Origin: Endocalyx cinctus
Taxonomy: Eukaryota > Ascomycota > Sordariomycetes > Amphisphaeriales > Apiosporaceae
DNA length: 64,000 bases
Direction of reading: 5' to 3'
Assembly (NCBI GenBank): GCA_001600455.1
Contig: BCKC01000003.1
Span: 3,916,206-3,980,205, forward strand
The position numbers were made by a program, and so were the translations under genes. A model generated the notes under the pieces. It ran no database searches and had not been told where the DNA came from. It saw only the letters and a program-made list of their open reading frames with translations. Positions 39,129 through 52,845 of this stretch are shown piece by piece. Within the stretch, counting starts at the first letter, position 1. The number at the start of each line of letters is the position of its first letter.

Positions 39129-40636
39129 CTAAGCCCGGTGGAAAGGCTTCCAGAGGTTCACCGCAGAAAGCATAACCTGGACAACAAGTGCGCCGACGAC
39201 AACCTGCGAACTAGTGTTGGAGCTGGGAAACACGTTCCATGCCCATTCTTGAAGCGCCCAGGTGGCGTATATGAGTATTGCCGGAGCGCCGCTACTCCAA
39301 AGGAGATATGGTGTTGACCACGCAAGATAAGCATAGAACTGATAGTGCAGTGATCGCGCGAAGAGAAGCCCAATAACGTTTGCTGACAGGATGGTAGTCG
39401 CAACATATTCTGGGGTGACCTGGGCTTCGACTTGAGTCTCTTCTTGAGGCGTGAAGGGCGAAGTTAGACGCAGGAGCATCGGCTCAACCAGGGCAGGTAT
39501 GGACTTGTTGGCAGGCTTGAGCCATTTCGTAATAATGAACCATAGCAGTACCACAAAATGCATAGCAAGAAGTGTCTGGGCAAATCTGGAGCTGAGAAAG
39601 GTTTCTTCTCCGACATAACGCCAATTGACCGTCCATTTGAATAAGAATTGCCGGGAAAATTCAAACGCCCGAGACAGGTAACCCCAGTGATTCTCCTGAA
39701 GGAAGGGTATTGCGATTAAAAATTGGACTTGGGCAATGATGGAAGCCAGTCGCAAACTGCCGCCGAATCCTCGTCCAAGTAGAAGTGTAACCCCAACCGC
39801 TGGCAACACTAACAGCAGTGTCATCTTGATGCCTAAACCCCAAGTATACATTATACTGCCAAGCGTCCACGATTTTCTCTGGAAGAAGTATATCGTAAGC
39901 CATAAGAACAACGTGGCGAAACAGTCGTTGAAACAGCGCAGGACGAAAATACTATGCAGTCGCTTCGAGAGGATAAGTAAAGGGAAAACGTATGGAGGAA
40001 CCTGCGTAGAAAATAAACGTTAGCGCGCGACTTCAAGCTCAGTAACCCGAGATTTAGATTCTAGGTTCTACCCACTTTCGCCTTCCAGTAGCAGGCCATG
40101 ACCACCGCCAGCGTGGCCAAATACAGCACGGCGAATAGTTGCTGCGCCAAAAATATATCCTTTCCTTCGTCTGTCATATAGTAAAGACCCGTATACGTGT
40201 AAACGTGAGCGGCCGGGTAGACCAATGGCCCGGTGCCACCCTTGATAACGGTATAGTCGCGTTCGCCGGCAACGAATTGGGAAACCTGTTCCATGTATGC
40301 CTTCCAATCAATCTCGGTATCTATTTTTTTTTTACCATATTCCTCTATGATTAGTCCATTGCTCATCGATACAAGATATAGGAAATGAAGAAGCTGCATA
40401 GGATAAATCTTACAAGGAACCTTCCAGATAATTAAGACACAGAGGACGGCATCGAGAAGGAAGAGGGCGATCGGTACGAGCCTCGCCAAACTGCGATTGC
40501 GGCCATAGGCGATGTCGAAGAAGAAGTTTATGGCCTGCGATACCAGGCTAGGGGTCTTGTCGGCCGCCATTTTTGAGCTGGGTGTTGCCATTGCTTCACT
40601 ATGACTACGCAATGCAGGGTTGAAAGAAGACAGCAT
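39129..40636 (-). CDS. ALG3: Dol-P-Man:Man5GlcNAc2-PP-dolichol alpha-1,3-mannosyltransferase, 3 exons, 446 aa
   Basis: ER membrane enzyme adding the sixth mannose (first lumenal one) to the dolichol-linked N-glycan precursor. Exons: 40636-40414, 40320-40076 and 40001-39129, with introns of 93 and 74 nt. Splicing restores [16 protein letters not shown], the conserved lumenal Asp-containing motif. Then come [20 protein letters not shown] and, across intron 2, [20 protein letters not shown]. Several hydrophobic helices follow, with [17 protein letters not shown] and [13 protein letters not shown] as further ALG3 signatures. Two candidate starts exist: 40636 (used here) and an internal ATG at 40591, 15 codons later. 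Length equals the family norm. Confidence 0.95.
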
Positions 40637-41179
40637 TGTCGCATACAGCTATAATTGTCATCTTATCGTCTTATCGGTTTATCGATAAGAGGTACATGTC
40701 TGCCTACGCCTCTGCCTGTAGCTCTATCTAGTGTAATTACCTAGGTACCTAGGTACTGTATCTCCTCTGTACAAGTATCTATAACAATTATGAAATTCGC
40801 CAATTGCTCGCCAGGTATTATTGTAAATTGTATATATAATGCATTTATAACGAAGGCGTTAATGTCATAACATACAATAACAAAGCTGGAATACACTATC
40901 GCCACGTCAATCAATTACGGGCTGGTACAAGGCATGAACAGTAATTTGTATGCGTACTTGTAATTAGGAGGAATAAGAGCAATTGATGAGACATAGTGAT
41001 AAACTGAGATAAGAGGAATCTCATTTCTTTTTCAACTTGAATTATGTATATAAAATGTCCAAGTATTATGGTCATAGTAATGGATATTGTTACCTAAAGT
41101 TTTGTATGACTATGGTTACGCTTCATATTGCAACAATGAATTGCTGTTAGGGTGTCTAGCAAGCAGACAGCTAGTAGTT
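40637..41179. other. Intergenic: ALG3 promoter and D-amino-acid oxidase 3' region
   Basis: AT-rich, no gene seen. It contains two overlapping TACCTAGGTA palindromes at 40738-40755. Confidence 0.5.
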
Positions 41180-42519
41180 CTACAGCTTCGGCATACCAAG
41201 GACCTCGCCTACAAGCGCAACAACATCCTCCGCATAACCATAAGAGCTCTGGTAACCGTACCCCGAATGACCATAATTGTGCACAACCCACTGCCCATCA
41301 ATCTTCTCTTTCTCGATCCTCACGCCCCCCTCTCTAAAGGGTCTCAACCCGACGACGTGTCTGATGATATCCAAACCCCCGACGCCCTGACCCTCGCCCA
41401 CCAGTTGAGGCATGATCTCGACGGCTCGTCTCATGATACGCATAGCTATATTAGGATCCGGCTGGCTCTCCCACTTCCCCTTAGCGTACGTCCCGCCGAG
41501 GACGGTACCGCCGCCCGAAGCCCTCACGATGACGTAGCAGTTCTCGTCCTCGGGGTCGTCCGTCCCGGACGTGGCGACCATGTGCGGCGCCTCGTTGCGG
41601 ACGATCACCAGCTGGCCGCGGATCGGGATCATGTTCTGATCCGCGACGCCGCCTAGGGTTCGGGCCATGAGGCCCGTGGCGTTGACGACCACGTCGACTT
41701 TGCCGCTGCTACCGCTCTTGGAAGCGTGGTGGTGGTGAAATCTCGCCGCTTCCGAGACGTGGGTCAACGTTGCGCGCCGAAACACCACCCCGTTCTTCCG
41801 GCACTGCCCCAGGAGCCAGGGCGTGTACACCATGACGTTTATGCCGACGGACCCGATCTCGTATCCGGACGCTATGCCCGCCGGCAGCTCGGTCTTCTCG
41901 AGCTCGCGGAAGTCCTCGAACATGGTCTTGAACCAGGGGTCGTCGCCGAACATGCTCCTGGCGTCTCTTTCTTTCCCGAGGTCTTTTTCTCGCCGATACA
42001 TCCTCAGTTCTGATCGGTGAGAAGTACCAACCCCGTTAGAGTTCGTAGTCTTGAAATCGGGAAATTCTTGTATATTAATTCAAAACTCACTCTGCAGATG
42101 AACACCTGCCTCGGGCACTTCGAGGGCGAGTCTTTTCAGCTCTGGAAACGTCCGTCGTTCCTGGCTGCCGTTTTCCTCCGTCGCCATTCTAGATATCTAG
42201 TTAGTTGGCTTGCTGGCTTCTCGTGAACATTACATGCCCATATGCGACGCGACATTAGTATTTTCTTCTCCCTTTCTTCTACTCACGGTATGAAATCGGC
42301 CCCAGCTATAGGTGAGGCGTATTCTATGTCATAGTCGCCAGGCATATGCTTCGCGACGACGGTGATGACGTTTCCCGGCTGCTGAGACAGCAGGTAAGCG
42401 CACGTCAATCCGGACACGCCGGCGCTGTGGTACAGTTAGCAACTCATCATTTAGTGACCCAAATCTAACGTTCATCTTATATTCTAAAAAACCTACCCGA
42501 CAACCACGATATTAGGCAT
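41180..42519 (-). CDS. D-amino-acid oxidase, 4 exons, 362 aa
   Basis: FAD flavoenzyme oxidising D-amino acids to 2-oxo acids, ammonia and H2O2, normally peroxisomal. Exons: 42519-42497, 42424-42287, 42188-42091 and 42009-41180; introns of 72, 98 and 81 nt. Joined N-terminus: MPNIVVVGAGVSGLTCAYLL (Rossmann GxGxxG), split by the first intron after a 23-nt first exon. Further family signs are DIEYASPIAGADFIP, ERRTFPELKRLALEVPEAGV, and the substrate-binding Arg region HVVGLRPFREGGVRIE. The DAO signature VHNYGHSGYGYQSSYGYAED lies near the C-terminus. The last three residues PKL resemble a weak type 1 peroxisomal signal. Length and motifs fit an intact enzyme. D-aspartate oxidase is the alternative that sequence cannot exclude. 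Confidence 0.93.
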
Positions 42520-45500
42520 ATTCGGTTCCGATCAAAAAAGAAAAGTTTGTTTGAGAGGTTGACGTTTCTATGAGTGTATCAAGCCCCGCTCCCGATGCTA
42601 CGCCGCACTAGTTCTGAGTAGTCTTGTCTCCAAATAGTAATGAGAATATCACTCTCTTATTTACAATTACACGTAGTCACATACAGAAAATATGTATTAT
42701 TTATAGCGGCTCGATATAAGAGAAATAGCACGATGTGAATCGTAGTTGATGTCGCGAGATTTTCCACCTACCTCCGCCGACCGACTCATATTACAGGTGC
42801 GAGACCGAAGCAAGGCCCGCTTGCGGTTCGGCCGAGCCCGAGGTCGGAGGTGTCGTTTGGTGGATCGAAATATCGGATGGGTCCGTAGAACTCGGCCTGA
42901 CTCACTGGCGCTCCTGCGTCCCTATACAGCCAGCCAGCCAGCCAACTTCTCTCCACATATCTTACATACAGTTTCTCTTATTTGGACAATCACAAGAAGT
43001 CGCGGTGGATGCTATGATCTGTGTTTATCGATAGCACAGCGTCTTGCACATTCATCACGGAATCATAACTGATCCATAATTCTTTGAATGAACGGGCGCA
43101 TATTTCGCATTTCTCTACCCGACGTTGGTAGCCGTTCAAAGGAGAGAAAGAATGCGGCCAGTACGAATCGACAAACAGACAGTCGGATACTCGTCGACCT
43201 CAGTATGTTGGTAGCAGTATACGCAGCGACTGAGGGTTAATTCAAGCCTTCATCAACCAGCGTTGAAGTTTCGTGGGTGGATTGAACCACAGAAAGTTAG
43301 TGTAACTAATTCTGGTTCGCATGATTGAGAACACAAGACTTAGGAGACACGAAATTAAACGACTGGAATAACTAATCTTCCTTCCTTCGCAGGAATCCCA
43401 TATCATCGGAAGTCACTTCCGGTTGAGAGAGTTTCATTACATCCGCCTATCAGAGTAGCATAGATGGACACTACGCGACAACGTGTTTCTCAAACTCGGT
43501 GTAACGAAGCTTACTTGATCAACCCATCCGGTGAGAGGTAATGTGTGTTTTGTAATTTTGGATGATTACTTTTTTTTTTTATTCTCCTCTCTTTTGTCCG
43601 GGGCGGAAGTTCCTCTGTACCCCTAGGCAGCTACACGAGACGGGAGTAGTGAGACGAGAAAAAAAAGAGATGGGATATTCTAAGATGAGGTTGCAAACCC
43701 ATGCATGCCCACCTACCGGAACGTTCTCCGGGGATGCAATTGCGGGAGGGAAGGTTTGGAATCTTACACCAAAAAAGGCTACCATGTACGACGTATCTTA
43801 GGTAAATACCTACAACTACGCACTACGTTCTACAACTTGTGGGACCATGAACAAGGGTGAGAGGGAGGGGGGAGGTGGAATGTGTGGGCAAATAAAAAGG
43901 TAAATAATTTGGATTATCTACACAAATTGACCTGGTATCGTATGGACGCGACACTCTCTTAGGACTTACGTGGGAAGGAGCACATTTCCATAATGGACAT
44001 TAATATCCGTCCACCCTATATGGTTCGAGTTCTATGAAGAAGGACTCCCAGGATGTGGTACCTTGAAGTATTTCAAACAACCCCATGGCTCGCGGTGAGC
44101 GCCGAGGTCTTACATACGCGTATACGTATAAACGCAAACAACGAAACTTCTAATGACGTCGTTACGCAAGTGAAAAAAGTTCCGGGCAGAAACCGATGTT
44201 GGCTTGCTGTGCTGATGCCTGAAAATAGCATCCGAGGTGAACAGAAACGAACAGGTGCGGGAGCGGCATCCTACGCGCACGCATATAGGGAGGGGGGGAG
44301 GAACATGGGTTCCAGAATTTTCGCTTTCGTACCATAAAAATGGTGCAATAGGCAACTTCATTCCCCGAGTGATTCGTCTAAGTCTCGTACGGGAGCCTTA
44401 CCCGTATTGTTTCTAAGTACGGGACGGAAGACGGATTCCTAATGCCCCCACCCAGCACGGCGTCACGCTTAACTGCGGCAGAGATGAACCGAAAGGAAAA
44501 AAAAAAAAATCAGTTAGCATCATGTATGCGCAAAAAAAAGGGCGCACCCGAGATGCATAAACCAAAGGGGGGAAAATCCGGTGCAATGCGACGAACCGGT
44601 GTGAGAACGGGAGTTGTGATTGAGTGAGATCGAGTCCTGGTAAAGGGAATGAATGCCATTGAACGGACAGACGTAACAGTGACAGTGACAGGTGTTGGAT
44701 ATGTCACATTCCGCTCCCCATGCCAATCAGGACGTCTACCTCCATCCAGGTATGGTAAACTCCGCCCCTCAACATTCTTAATATGTAGTGTACGTATAGG
44801 CGCGTAGTATAGGTAGCGTGATATGATGTACTTCCTTTACGTGTAAGTGTATCCATAGAAATGTCCCATGTATGGAACTTTTTTTCTCCCCTGAATTGGA
44901 ATTGTACGGACCAAAACATGATGCCGATCATCAAGGGAGATAGATATGAGATAGCAGGGCATACTGCACTATTGTATGTCGTCTAAATAGGTCGAAAATG
45001 AGTAAAATTAACCATTAAGTAATTCGTTGATGGAAGTTATTAGACTTTGAATCCACTACGTGCTCCATATCCAAGCAGGTGGAACAGCGACATGTTATTG
45101 CGAAAAGATGAACATAAAAAAACTAACGTCGTCCAGCGAAATGATTTTCCTGGGCTTGGGACCCTTCCCGCTCACTCTACCCCCCACGGATGCCATTACC
45201 GAGCCCGGTTTAATATCCCACTTCCTTCTTCCTTTTCCCCTTTCCCCAAAATATAGGACCCCGCTAACCCGTGTGCATATGTGTGTGCGGTTCGCGATGC
45301 GGTGGTAGTGCGGTCATAATTTCCGACCGTTGTTCTGGGGAATGGGGAAAATTATGGTTCAAAATATTTGAAATTTCTTACTCTTTCCCCTCTCCCTTCT
45401 GTGTTTTTTTTCCCTTGCTGAATTCTGATTGATGTCTGATCTTATTCCCAAACTAATTAGGTTATAATTATCGACTGACATAATTTGGCCCTTTGTAAAA

Positions 45501-48473
45501 AGAAAGGCCATCTCAAAGGACCGATGAACGCGGCTTATTAGGCGTGAATGTCATTATCCAGAAGTGTACTATGTAGTAAATAGTGTCCGAATCCATCCCT
45601 GAAGCTGGCAGGCTGGTCAACTACACTAACCTAGCACCCTTACCTTTGAAAAGCTTACCGTCCACGGAGTAAGATACGAGTTACGTGTACATACATTGTT
45701 GAGACAGGCTGCTTACAATTTCTTATATAAGATAAGCCCCGGTCAGGTTTTATCGTACATTAAAACGACGCGGAACACGGGGCTAGAAGTGCACACTCGG
45801 TCGCCTGTGTAGCGCGAGAAAAAAAAAAAAAAAAAAAAAAAAAAGCCTCCCAGCCTCACGTTCTAGGCATTATGTAAAGGAAATATAGGAAAGTTGATTG
45901 GGATCACCATCCTCTTTTTTGTCGTTTCGTAGATAAGTGTATATTAAAATCGTCTGAGAACCCACTTTAGTCGGCCCGTAAAAAAAAAAAAGAGAATAAA
46001 AACTCTAGTAGTTTAGCTTCCACGACTTGAAATAAGCGAGGAAAGGCGTAAAAAAGAAGGTATTACATACACTATTATTACTACGAGGCTACACAGATCG
46101 AGCCCACCTGATCGGTGTTTGCACAAAAGTATGATGACAGCGGATAGCGGGAGTAGATCCGTCCCGAAGCAATTTATGCGGATCGTTCTTTTTTTTAGAA
46201 GATCTTTATAGCCTCTTCAATGAACAGAAATCCTGTCGTCAGACCATACACATCTCGTCCCTCGTCATTACGTAAGCTACAGACCGTGGAAATTGATTTT
46301 CAAGGTAACAAGAAGTAAGAAACAAGGAACAAGAGAAAAGAAATCTGGGAGTAAGGATCAAGGAAAGACGAAGATAGGTAGCAAGCCTCGGCACTTGCTT
46401 AATCGAAAACAGAAGCCAAGACAATATAATTCTGGCCAGACCAAGAAAGAAGAGATGGAGTACACTAAACCCCTCCTCCCTTGCTGGCGCGTGGCCCAGC
46501 TTTTGGTCAAAGCACCAAAGAAGCAATGTCGTGTTGCGATCTGTAATGTGTATTTTAAGAAGACAAGAGATGAGACGCAAAGTCTAAGCTTCTTACTGCA
46601 TTTTCTTTCTCTGTCGCTGTTCGAGAGCGTACTACGTAAGCGTATGATATTCAATATTAACTCGTGATCCATGCCTCTTATGACAGATAGTAGAATAGGT
46701 GGTTAATTATCCAATGGTTAAACCATAGATGACATGGTTAATGATCAACGATAAGGGGGTTAATAATACAGGAAACTACATTCTAAACAGTAATTAGTAC
46801 CGAGAAAACCATGTTCGTTCGATCTTTGTACTTCATGCAGCAAATCTCGGCAACGTATCCCGAACATGACACAAGGAAGGAAGACCAAAAAGAAAGAAAA
46901 AAAATCGTGAAACATCTGATTCAATATGTCCTAATAAGGAAAACTTGCGATACGTGCGCCTGCTTGGGAAAACTTGCGATGCATCGATTACCATTACGCA
47001 AGCCAGGCATCTCGATCGTTAGAAAGGGCGGGATTGAATGCCGGAATTGCCATGATAAATCATAACCCTCGCCTCGTTAGATTAAGAGGTTTAAAATTCA
47101 TATCTGCATAGGAGCGGAGAAATTTCTAAAGCTACTGTCGCTGTTAATGAAGGACACGTACATGCAGCGAAGAAAGTAAGAGGAATAAGAAAGAATAAAA
47201 GTGAAGCTGACGCTATGCTATCACTTTTATCCCGATCATGCCACGTCTTTCGGGCTTTGTTTGAAACTTCGTAATTGCGCATTAGGGGGAAGAGAATAGA
47301 TTGCGCCAGTGACCCAACAATTATTTCTCCTCTCTGCTGGATACGTGAAAACGCATAGCTTCATTTTTCCCCTACCTATTTTCTGTGCATGTGTAGATGC
47401 TCCGAGGAAGCGGTGAAGAAGTTTCTCCCGTTGACCCAATGAAGATCTTTAACGACCCTCCAAGAAAAAGGGGCGTTAAAAAAGAAAATACGGAGTCGAA
47501 CGGCGTACCGCCCAGCTGGGATTTTTTTCAGCTCAGAAATCGGCTTTATATACTAGATAAAACCGAGGTTGGGGGGTCGTGCAGAATGCAGGTAAGAGAA
47601 AAAAAAACATCCCGGCTTTTACCTTTTGAAAATTAATTAAAAGAAAATCATAAGCAAAGGAGAATAAATTGACGAATAGAATAATTTGAAAACAATACCT
47701 CGTGATTACACCTTTTACTTGCATGCTGTAGCGTCTTTAATTTCATAAAGCCGTCTTTTCTTTCTCTGACCATCACATATATATCGTAAGAAAAAAAAAT
47801 TAAAAATTCTGATCCAATCGGTTGAATATTCGTATGAAGATCACGAAATGGCATGGATAACGTAAGATCAGGAAGTATGAAGCTGCAGATTCGACAGTAG
47901 CAAATGAGAATCGAGAAAACAAGGATATACCGTACCAGCCTGCCGGGTTCTGCTCGTGAAATTTGAAATGAGTTGTCGATTAACCCGTGGTTTGTTATCT
48001 AGACCGACTTAACAGCGTCGTTTTCTTGACGACCCAAAGCATTGGGATTTTGGGACGATGAACCCAAAAAGAACTCCATGCGGCTTGCCGCCTTAGTGTG
48101 ATGATTCTAGATACCTAAAGCGTTTTAACAAGTCATGCGATGAACTGTTCGTTGGTACCAAATCGTCGGTGTCGTATGGTACCCTAAATGGCTTGGCCGT
48201 CATATTGTGCTGCCATCGTTGCTGGTTGATTATCTTTAGTGTGCTGTATATGTGTAAACTAGGTAGGTAAATAAGTCTCGTTGGTTGTTCGTGTCCACGT
48301 GCATTTCCACTCATAAAACGGATCGTGGTGTTAGACTATGACATGGCTGGCATAACCGGACATAGGTACATTACGTCCGCTTCAAGCGCGAAAGGAATTG
48401 TGAAGATTACAGGCAGACAAGTAGGTAAATATGGATGTGATGTGATGCTTCTTATCAGTATAGATGCAAGAAA

Positions 48474-48519
48474 CTTAATTAAGTAAGCTGCTCCTCCGTA
48501 GATAATTTACTTAATTAGG
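48474..48519. repeat. Inverted repeat related to the one at 31799
   Basis: The left arm CTTAATTAAGTAAG (48474-48487) pairs over 11 bases (TAATTAAGTAA) with an arm at about 48507-48519. The arm sequence matches that of the hairpin at 31799-31838, while the loops differ. Confidence 0.5.
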
Positions 48520-50155
48520 GGTAACAAGTGATTGATATCTGGTCCTTCGTATCCTTGGCCCCAGTCTATCGGAAGCGACCTACCGATTCATTACTAAAGA
48601 TATATCGGATGGGGGTTCCTTAGTGTCCGAACCATCAAAAGAATTTAAAGAGTAGTTGTGGGGAAGGGATGAAATAGTGTAGTATAGAGAGAGAAAAGAA
48701 AAAAAAAAAAAAACTAATTTACCCATTTCTCCGTCTAAACGAGTGCCAGGTTATCGGGATATATATTTGCTTATTTGTTTTTTTTTTAAATTCTTATTTT
48801 TCTATGAATTGATTTTATATTGTTCCTCCCCTCTGCGACGTTGACACCGACCGGAGGGGCCTGTGTGAAAATCTGGGCTTGGAATTCGCTAAACAAGACC
48901 TTACGTACCGTCACTGAGTCGCAACCATGACACAGGCGGGTTGCACTGTTGCGGGGCATCGCTAAATCCCTTGGAAGTCCCTTGATGCCTGGAACGTTTG
49001 TTCCTAAGATGCAAGTAAAGACACACGTACACCCAAAAAGAAAAAAAAAAAAGAAAAGAATCAATCAATAAATAAATTGGCGAAAGACTGACGTCGCAGA
49101 CCACCTTAAATATGCATCATGCGTGACTCGCACATCAAGAACCACTGGAAAGTATTTAAAAGGAAAGAAAAAGGAAAAAGAAAAAGGTTTCGCTCCTCTC
49201 ATACAGAGCCCCCTCGTATATCTCATGCCGTAAATGTCTGAAATTCTTCATCCTGCTCGGTAGTTCCGAACGCCCCTCCTAAGTTGCGTTGCCATCCTCA
49301 CCCCGCCGACTGGGTACGGTTACATTTTGGGTTGAAGATGTGTGTCTTCCTCCTCGGAAATTTGCCCTTTTAACACGCTGGGGAAGGATTCATTACCGTA
49401 TATGGTCAAGTAGGGAGTGATACGCACTTGCAAATCACAGTCAATTCAGGTCCCGAGGAATCAATCATGTTCCTGTAAATTGGTTTTGCACACAGTGACA
49501 CACGACCAGTTGATACACCCGAAAGACCAGATTTTATGTTTGTAGGTTAATATAGTAAATACATGGTAGATAATCAATCCCAAAAGGTGGATTGATATTA
49601 TGTACCTCTGCGATGCGTCTACGCTACTCTACGCTACCGAGCCGGATGCTTATTACAAAGCGTGTGTTAGATTTATTATATAGGTATATCCATAGTTACG
49701 TATATGTAGTAATAAGCCATGCGTTTTTGCTGCAGCGAAACTCCTTCAGGAATAAATTGATGCTGAATTTAGCGTATCGTAGTCAAAGCCCGAAAAGAGA
49801 ACAATCTCGGGCTTTGGTCAGAAAAAAGAAAAGTGTCAACTAGGTCTACAATCAATACGGAAAAGGGCGTTGAAGCAAAAGCCGGACATAGCTTCTACTT
49901 TGGTATTTTAGTTCACCGGAAGGAGAAGATAGCGCTGAGCTCCCCTGTGAAATATTCCTCAGCAGGGGGGGATTCAAGTAAAAAGATCCATGCTTGAAAT
50001 CGACGATGATACAAGAAAGTACGAATTATGTACGTGTACGGATATATGTAGTGTAATGTTAAGGGAGAAGAAGAAGAATTATTATTAAATGTTTATTTTT
50101 TTAATGAGGTTAAATTTGAATTTACAGTAGGTATATCTTTGTATTGTACATCACA

Positions 50156-50186
<31 letters not shown>

Positions 50187-51035
50187 TAAATTGTCGAGGC
50201 TAAGGATAAATCAATATTGAAACCCCATCGTATGAATGATGTACATATATCCATGGATAGATACATGGACGTATGATGTATGTATATGTACTCCTAACAG
50301 AGTAATTAATTAATAGTAACTTAATTCATAATTGGTAATTGTTGACCCCCTGGCGGTTAGTTTACCAGATAGTTTTTCTGACGTTTGGGATCGTACGACT
50401 TTGTACAAATCAAGAGAGAGAAATGATATAAGAGTGCATGAGATATTGTCCAATCGTGATTGAAACCTGTAAGCATGAATCATGAAAAGTTCAATGTGGA
50501 GAAAGAACTGAATTGGAGATTGGGCGGTTTTCTGGTTCTGTCCCAAGTGTTTGGGTCAGTAAAATATTTTTGTCGATTGTAAACTGAACCACCCTTATTT
50601 TACTTATTACGCTGCGGCACATGTACTATGTACAGACCCAACCATAATACTTCATAATATGCACAACTGCCTAAGTATTTAGTGTACTGTATTGTACTTT
50701 AGTACTTACTTGTAGTGAAGCATACTACTGTTTGTATCCATATACTACGAAAGATATTCAGCCGGAAGTGCGGGGTGACGACTTGAATACTGAGTACATA
50801 AATATTTTAAATATGTACGTAGTATATTCCTAGGCAGTATGTATATGTATGATAGTATGTATACTTACTTGTATTCCACAATTGAACTACTATGCAAGGT
50901 TGATAATTGAAGTGCTAACAACATATTCCGTAACAGTTTAGGGACAGCTAATTTATCCATCTAAAGTGTCGTGCATATATCTTATACCATGATATTACTA
51001 ATGACACGTCTCGAGGTCCAGTGCGTAGACGTAAT

Positions 51036-51052
51036 TACCTAGGTACCTAGGT
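51036..51052. repeat. TACCTAGGTA palindrome, duplicated form
   Basis: TTACCTAGGTACCTAGGT here is identical to the copy at 40737-40754 upstream of ALG3, including a few flanking bases (GTAAT on the left). Confidence 0.7.
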
Positions 51053-52021
51053 TAGTATAATAAGTTAAATACTGAGGTAGATAATTATTCCGTAGCGTAT
51101 GTAACAACACGTTTTACACGTACAAGTACGTGTATCGTTTTTATAACGACGAAAAAGAGATTTACCATACCTTTACTTATATACTTTTATCTTACTTGTA
51201 CATACAGTACAGTAGATACTCTACAACTAATAGGAGGGCGTGTAGAGTAGAAGTTACCGACCGGCTGGGATAAGCGATTGTACTTGGCTAATTTTCCCAA
51301 TTCCCCCAACTAAGTCTGACTGCGTACAAGTACTGAGTAATGCTTAAACGGAAGAGGGAGGGGCTGAGATATGTGGGCCTTTGGCTAAACTGCTTTCCAC
51401 TAACCTGGGACAAGACAATATCACCGGTAGGGTATTTCGATAACACAGTAATCGCTAAAAACCCAACACTAACAGTACACTAACAGTACACTAGACAGAT
51501 CAACCAAGAACCATTCTTTTTTGTTTGTGGTATTTTAGTCTCTGGATCTTCTGGGTTTCTGGGTCCTGTACGCTATTACACGTAAATACAAGTATACTGT
51601 GTATACTACTCCGTACTAACGAGAGATATAAAAAAAAAAACACGAACGGGAACGGGAATCAGTGGAACCTCTCTCCCTTGAAAGGAANAAAAAAAAAAAA
51701 AAGGGAACAATAATTAGTATTTAGTCCATCATAAAAACGTACAGACACGGAACTGAGGTTACAACGCTTTTTTTTTTTTAAGTAACTACTATACTTAATA
51801 CCTAACCTAACACTTAAGTACTACTTAGTTGTTACTCTGTACCAGCAAACTACTAGTATTACCAGCTAGCCTCCTGTAGGTTACCAGGTAGGTACTGTAC
51901 TAATGTACATAATTGAAGGAACATGTGCGTATGTACGTTGTCTAGTTCCCATTGGCAGCGCTTATAGAGATATTAACAATCTCGAACTAATACAAATAAA
52001 GTACTATTATTCCATAATAAA

Positions 52022-52051
52022 AAAATAAAATAAAATAAAATAAAATAAAAT
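52022..52051. repeat. (AAAAT)6 pentanucleotide repeat
   Basis: Six perfect AAAAT units. Confidence 0.9.
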
Positions 52052-52845
52052 ACAATATACAATATACTCCCATCCCTAATCCTCCCCCTCCATCTAAACT
52101 CATCCCAACCTGTCCAATCCTGATGAATGAGGAATGAGGTGACCTAGTGTCGGTATAAGCTACTGCAACTTCCCATTTTTCCCAATCCCTTCCTCTGGGA
52201 TTTTCGTTATTTCTTTTTAACCCTCCCCCGTCTACCTCCTATCTTCTTTTCTTCTCTTTTCTTGATTACGAATGTATGCCTCGGTCCTAACCTCGACGTC
52301 AACTTTCTAAAGTGTGGGTTTTACCTTAATTCGACGTAAAGGCTTCTCATAGTTATGTGAAAGGAAGAACAAGAAGAAGAAGGATACTTACCAAAATTTA
52401 CCAACTCGGTCCGCCCTATTACGTCTCCTCATTGGTCTGATATGCTTTACTGAGGCGCAACTTGAACAAAGAGGAGGCTCCTCCGAAAGGAACTGGAATG
52501 TGCTGAACTCGAAAAAAAAAACAATATTCTCGCGTATAAGTCATATGAAAACTAATCGTCCCAACCATTCTTAACATTCCCACTACTCGGTCCTCACCTC
52601 ATCCTTCACACCGGCGCTAGTAAGAACTAGCAATTTTCAGGTTGTCTCGGAAAAGAAAAGCAAATACCATAAGACATAGCTGAACCCATATTATATCAGC
52701 TGAACGTCGTCGCATACCACATCATAACGAAGGCTTGCGCACATATCATTGTCTACCAGTCTTCATAATTCTGCATCATTCATTATTATTCAATTCGCCC
52801 GGATAAAAGAATTCTTCGAAGGTCACGTCGAGAATTTTTATCGCT

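Larger units (their letters stand above)
42520..52845. other. 10.3-kb gene desert
   Basis: No recognisable gene on either strand; the longest frames (up to about 125 codons) are basic, low-complexity and without splice partners. A short GC-rich island at about 42790-42920 lies upstream of the D-amino-acid oxidase. Repeats: poly-A at 45819-45844, 48694-48712 and 50158-50184, a poly-A with a single N at 51688, AAAAT repeats at 52022-52051, TACCTAGGTA at 51036-51045 and a hairpin near 48474-48519. No terminal repeats or transposase remnants were seen. Confidence 0.5.

Noticed and set aside
46239..46672. Frames of 104-124 codons on both strands
   Set aside because: Lys/Ser- or Leu/Phe-rich, mutually antisense, with no splice partners or family features.
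51465..51500. Tandem ACTAACAGTAC units
   Set aside because: Only two to three short units; too small to call an element.
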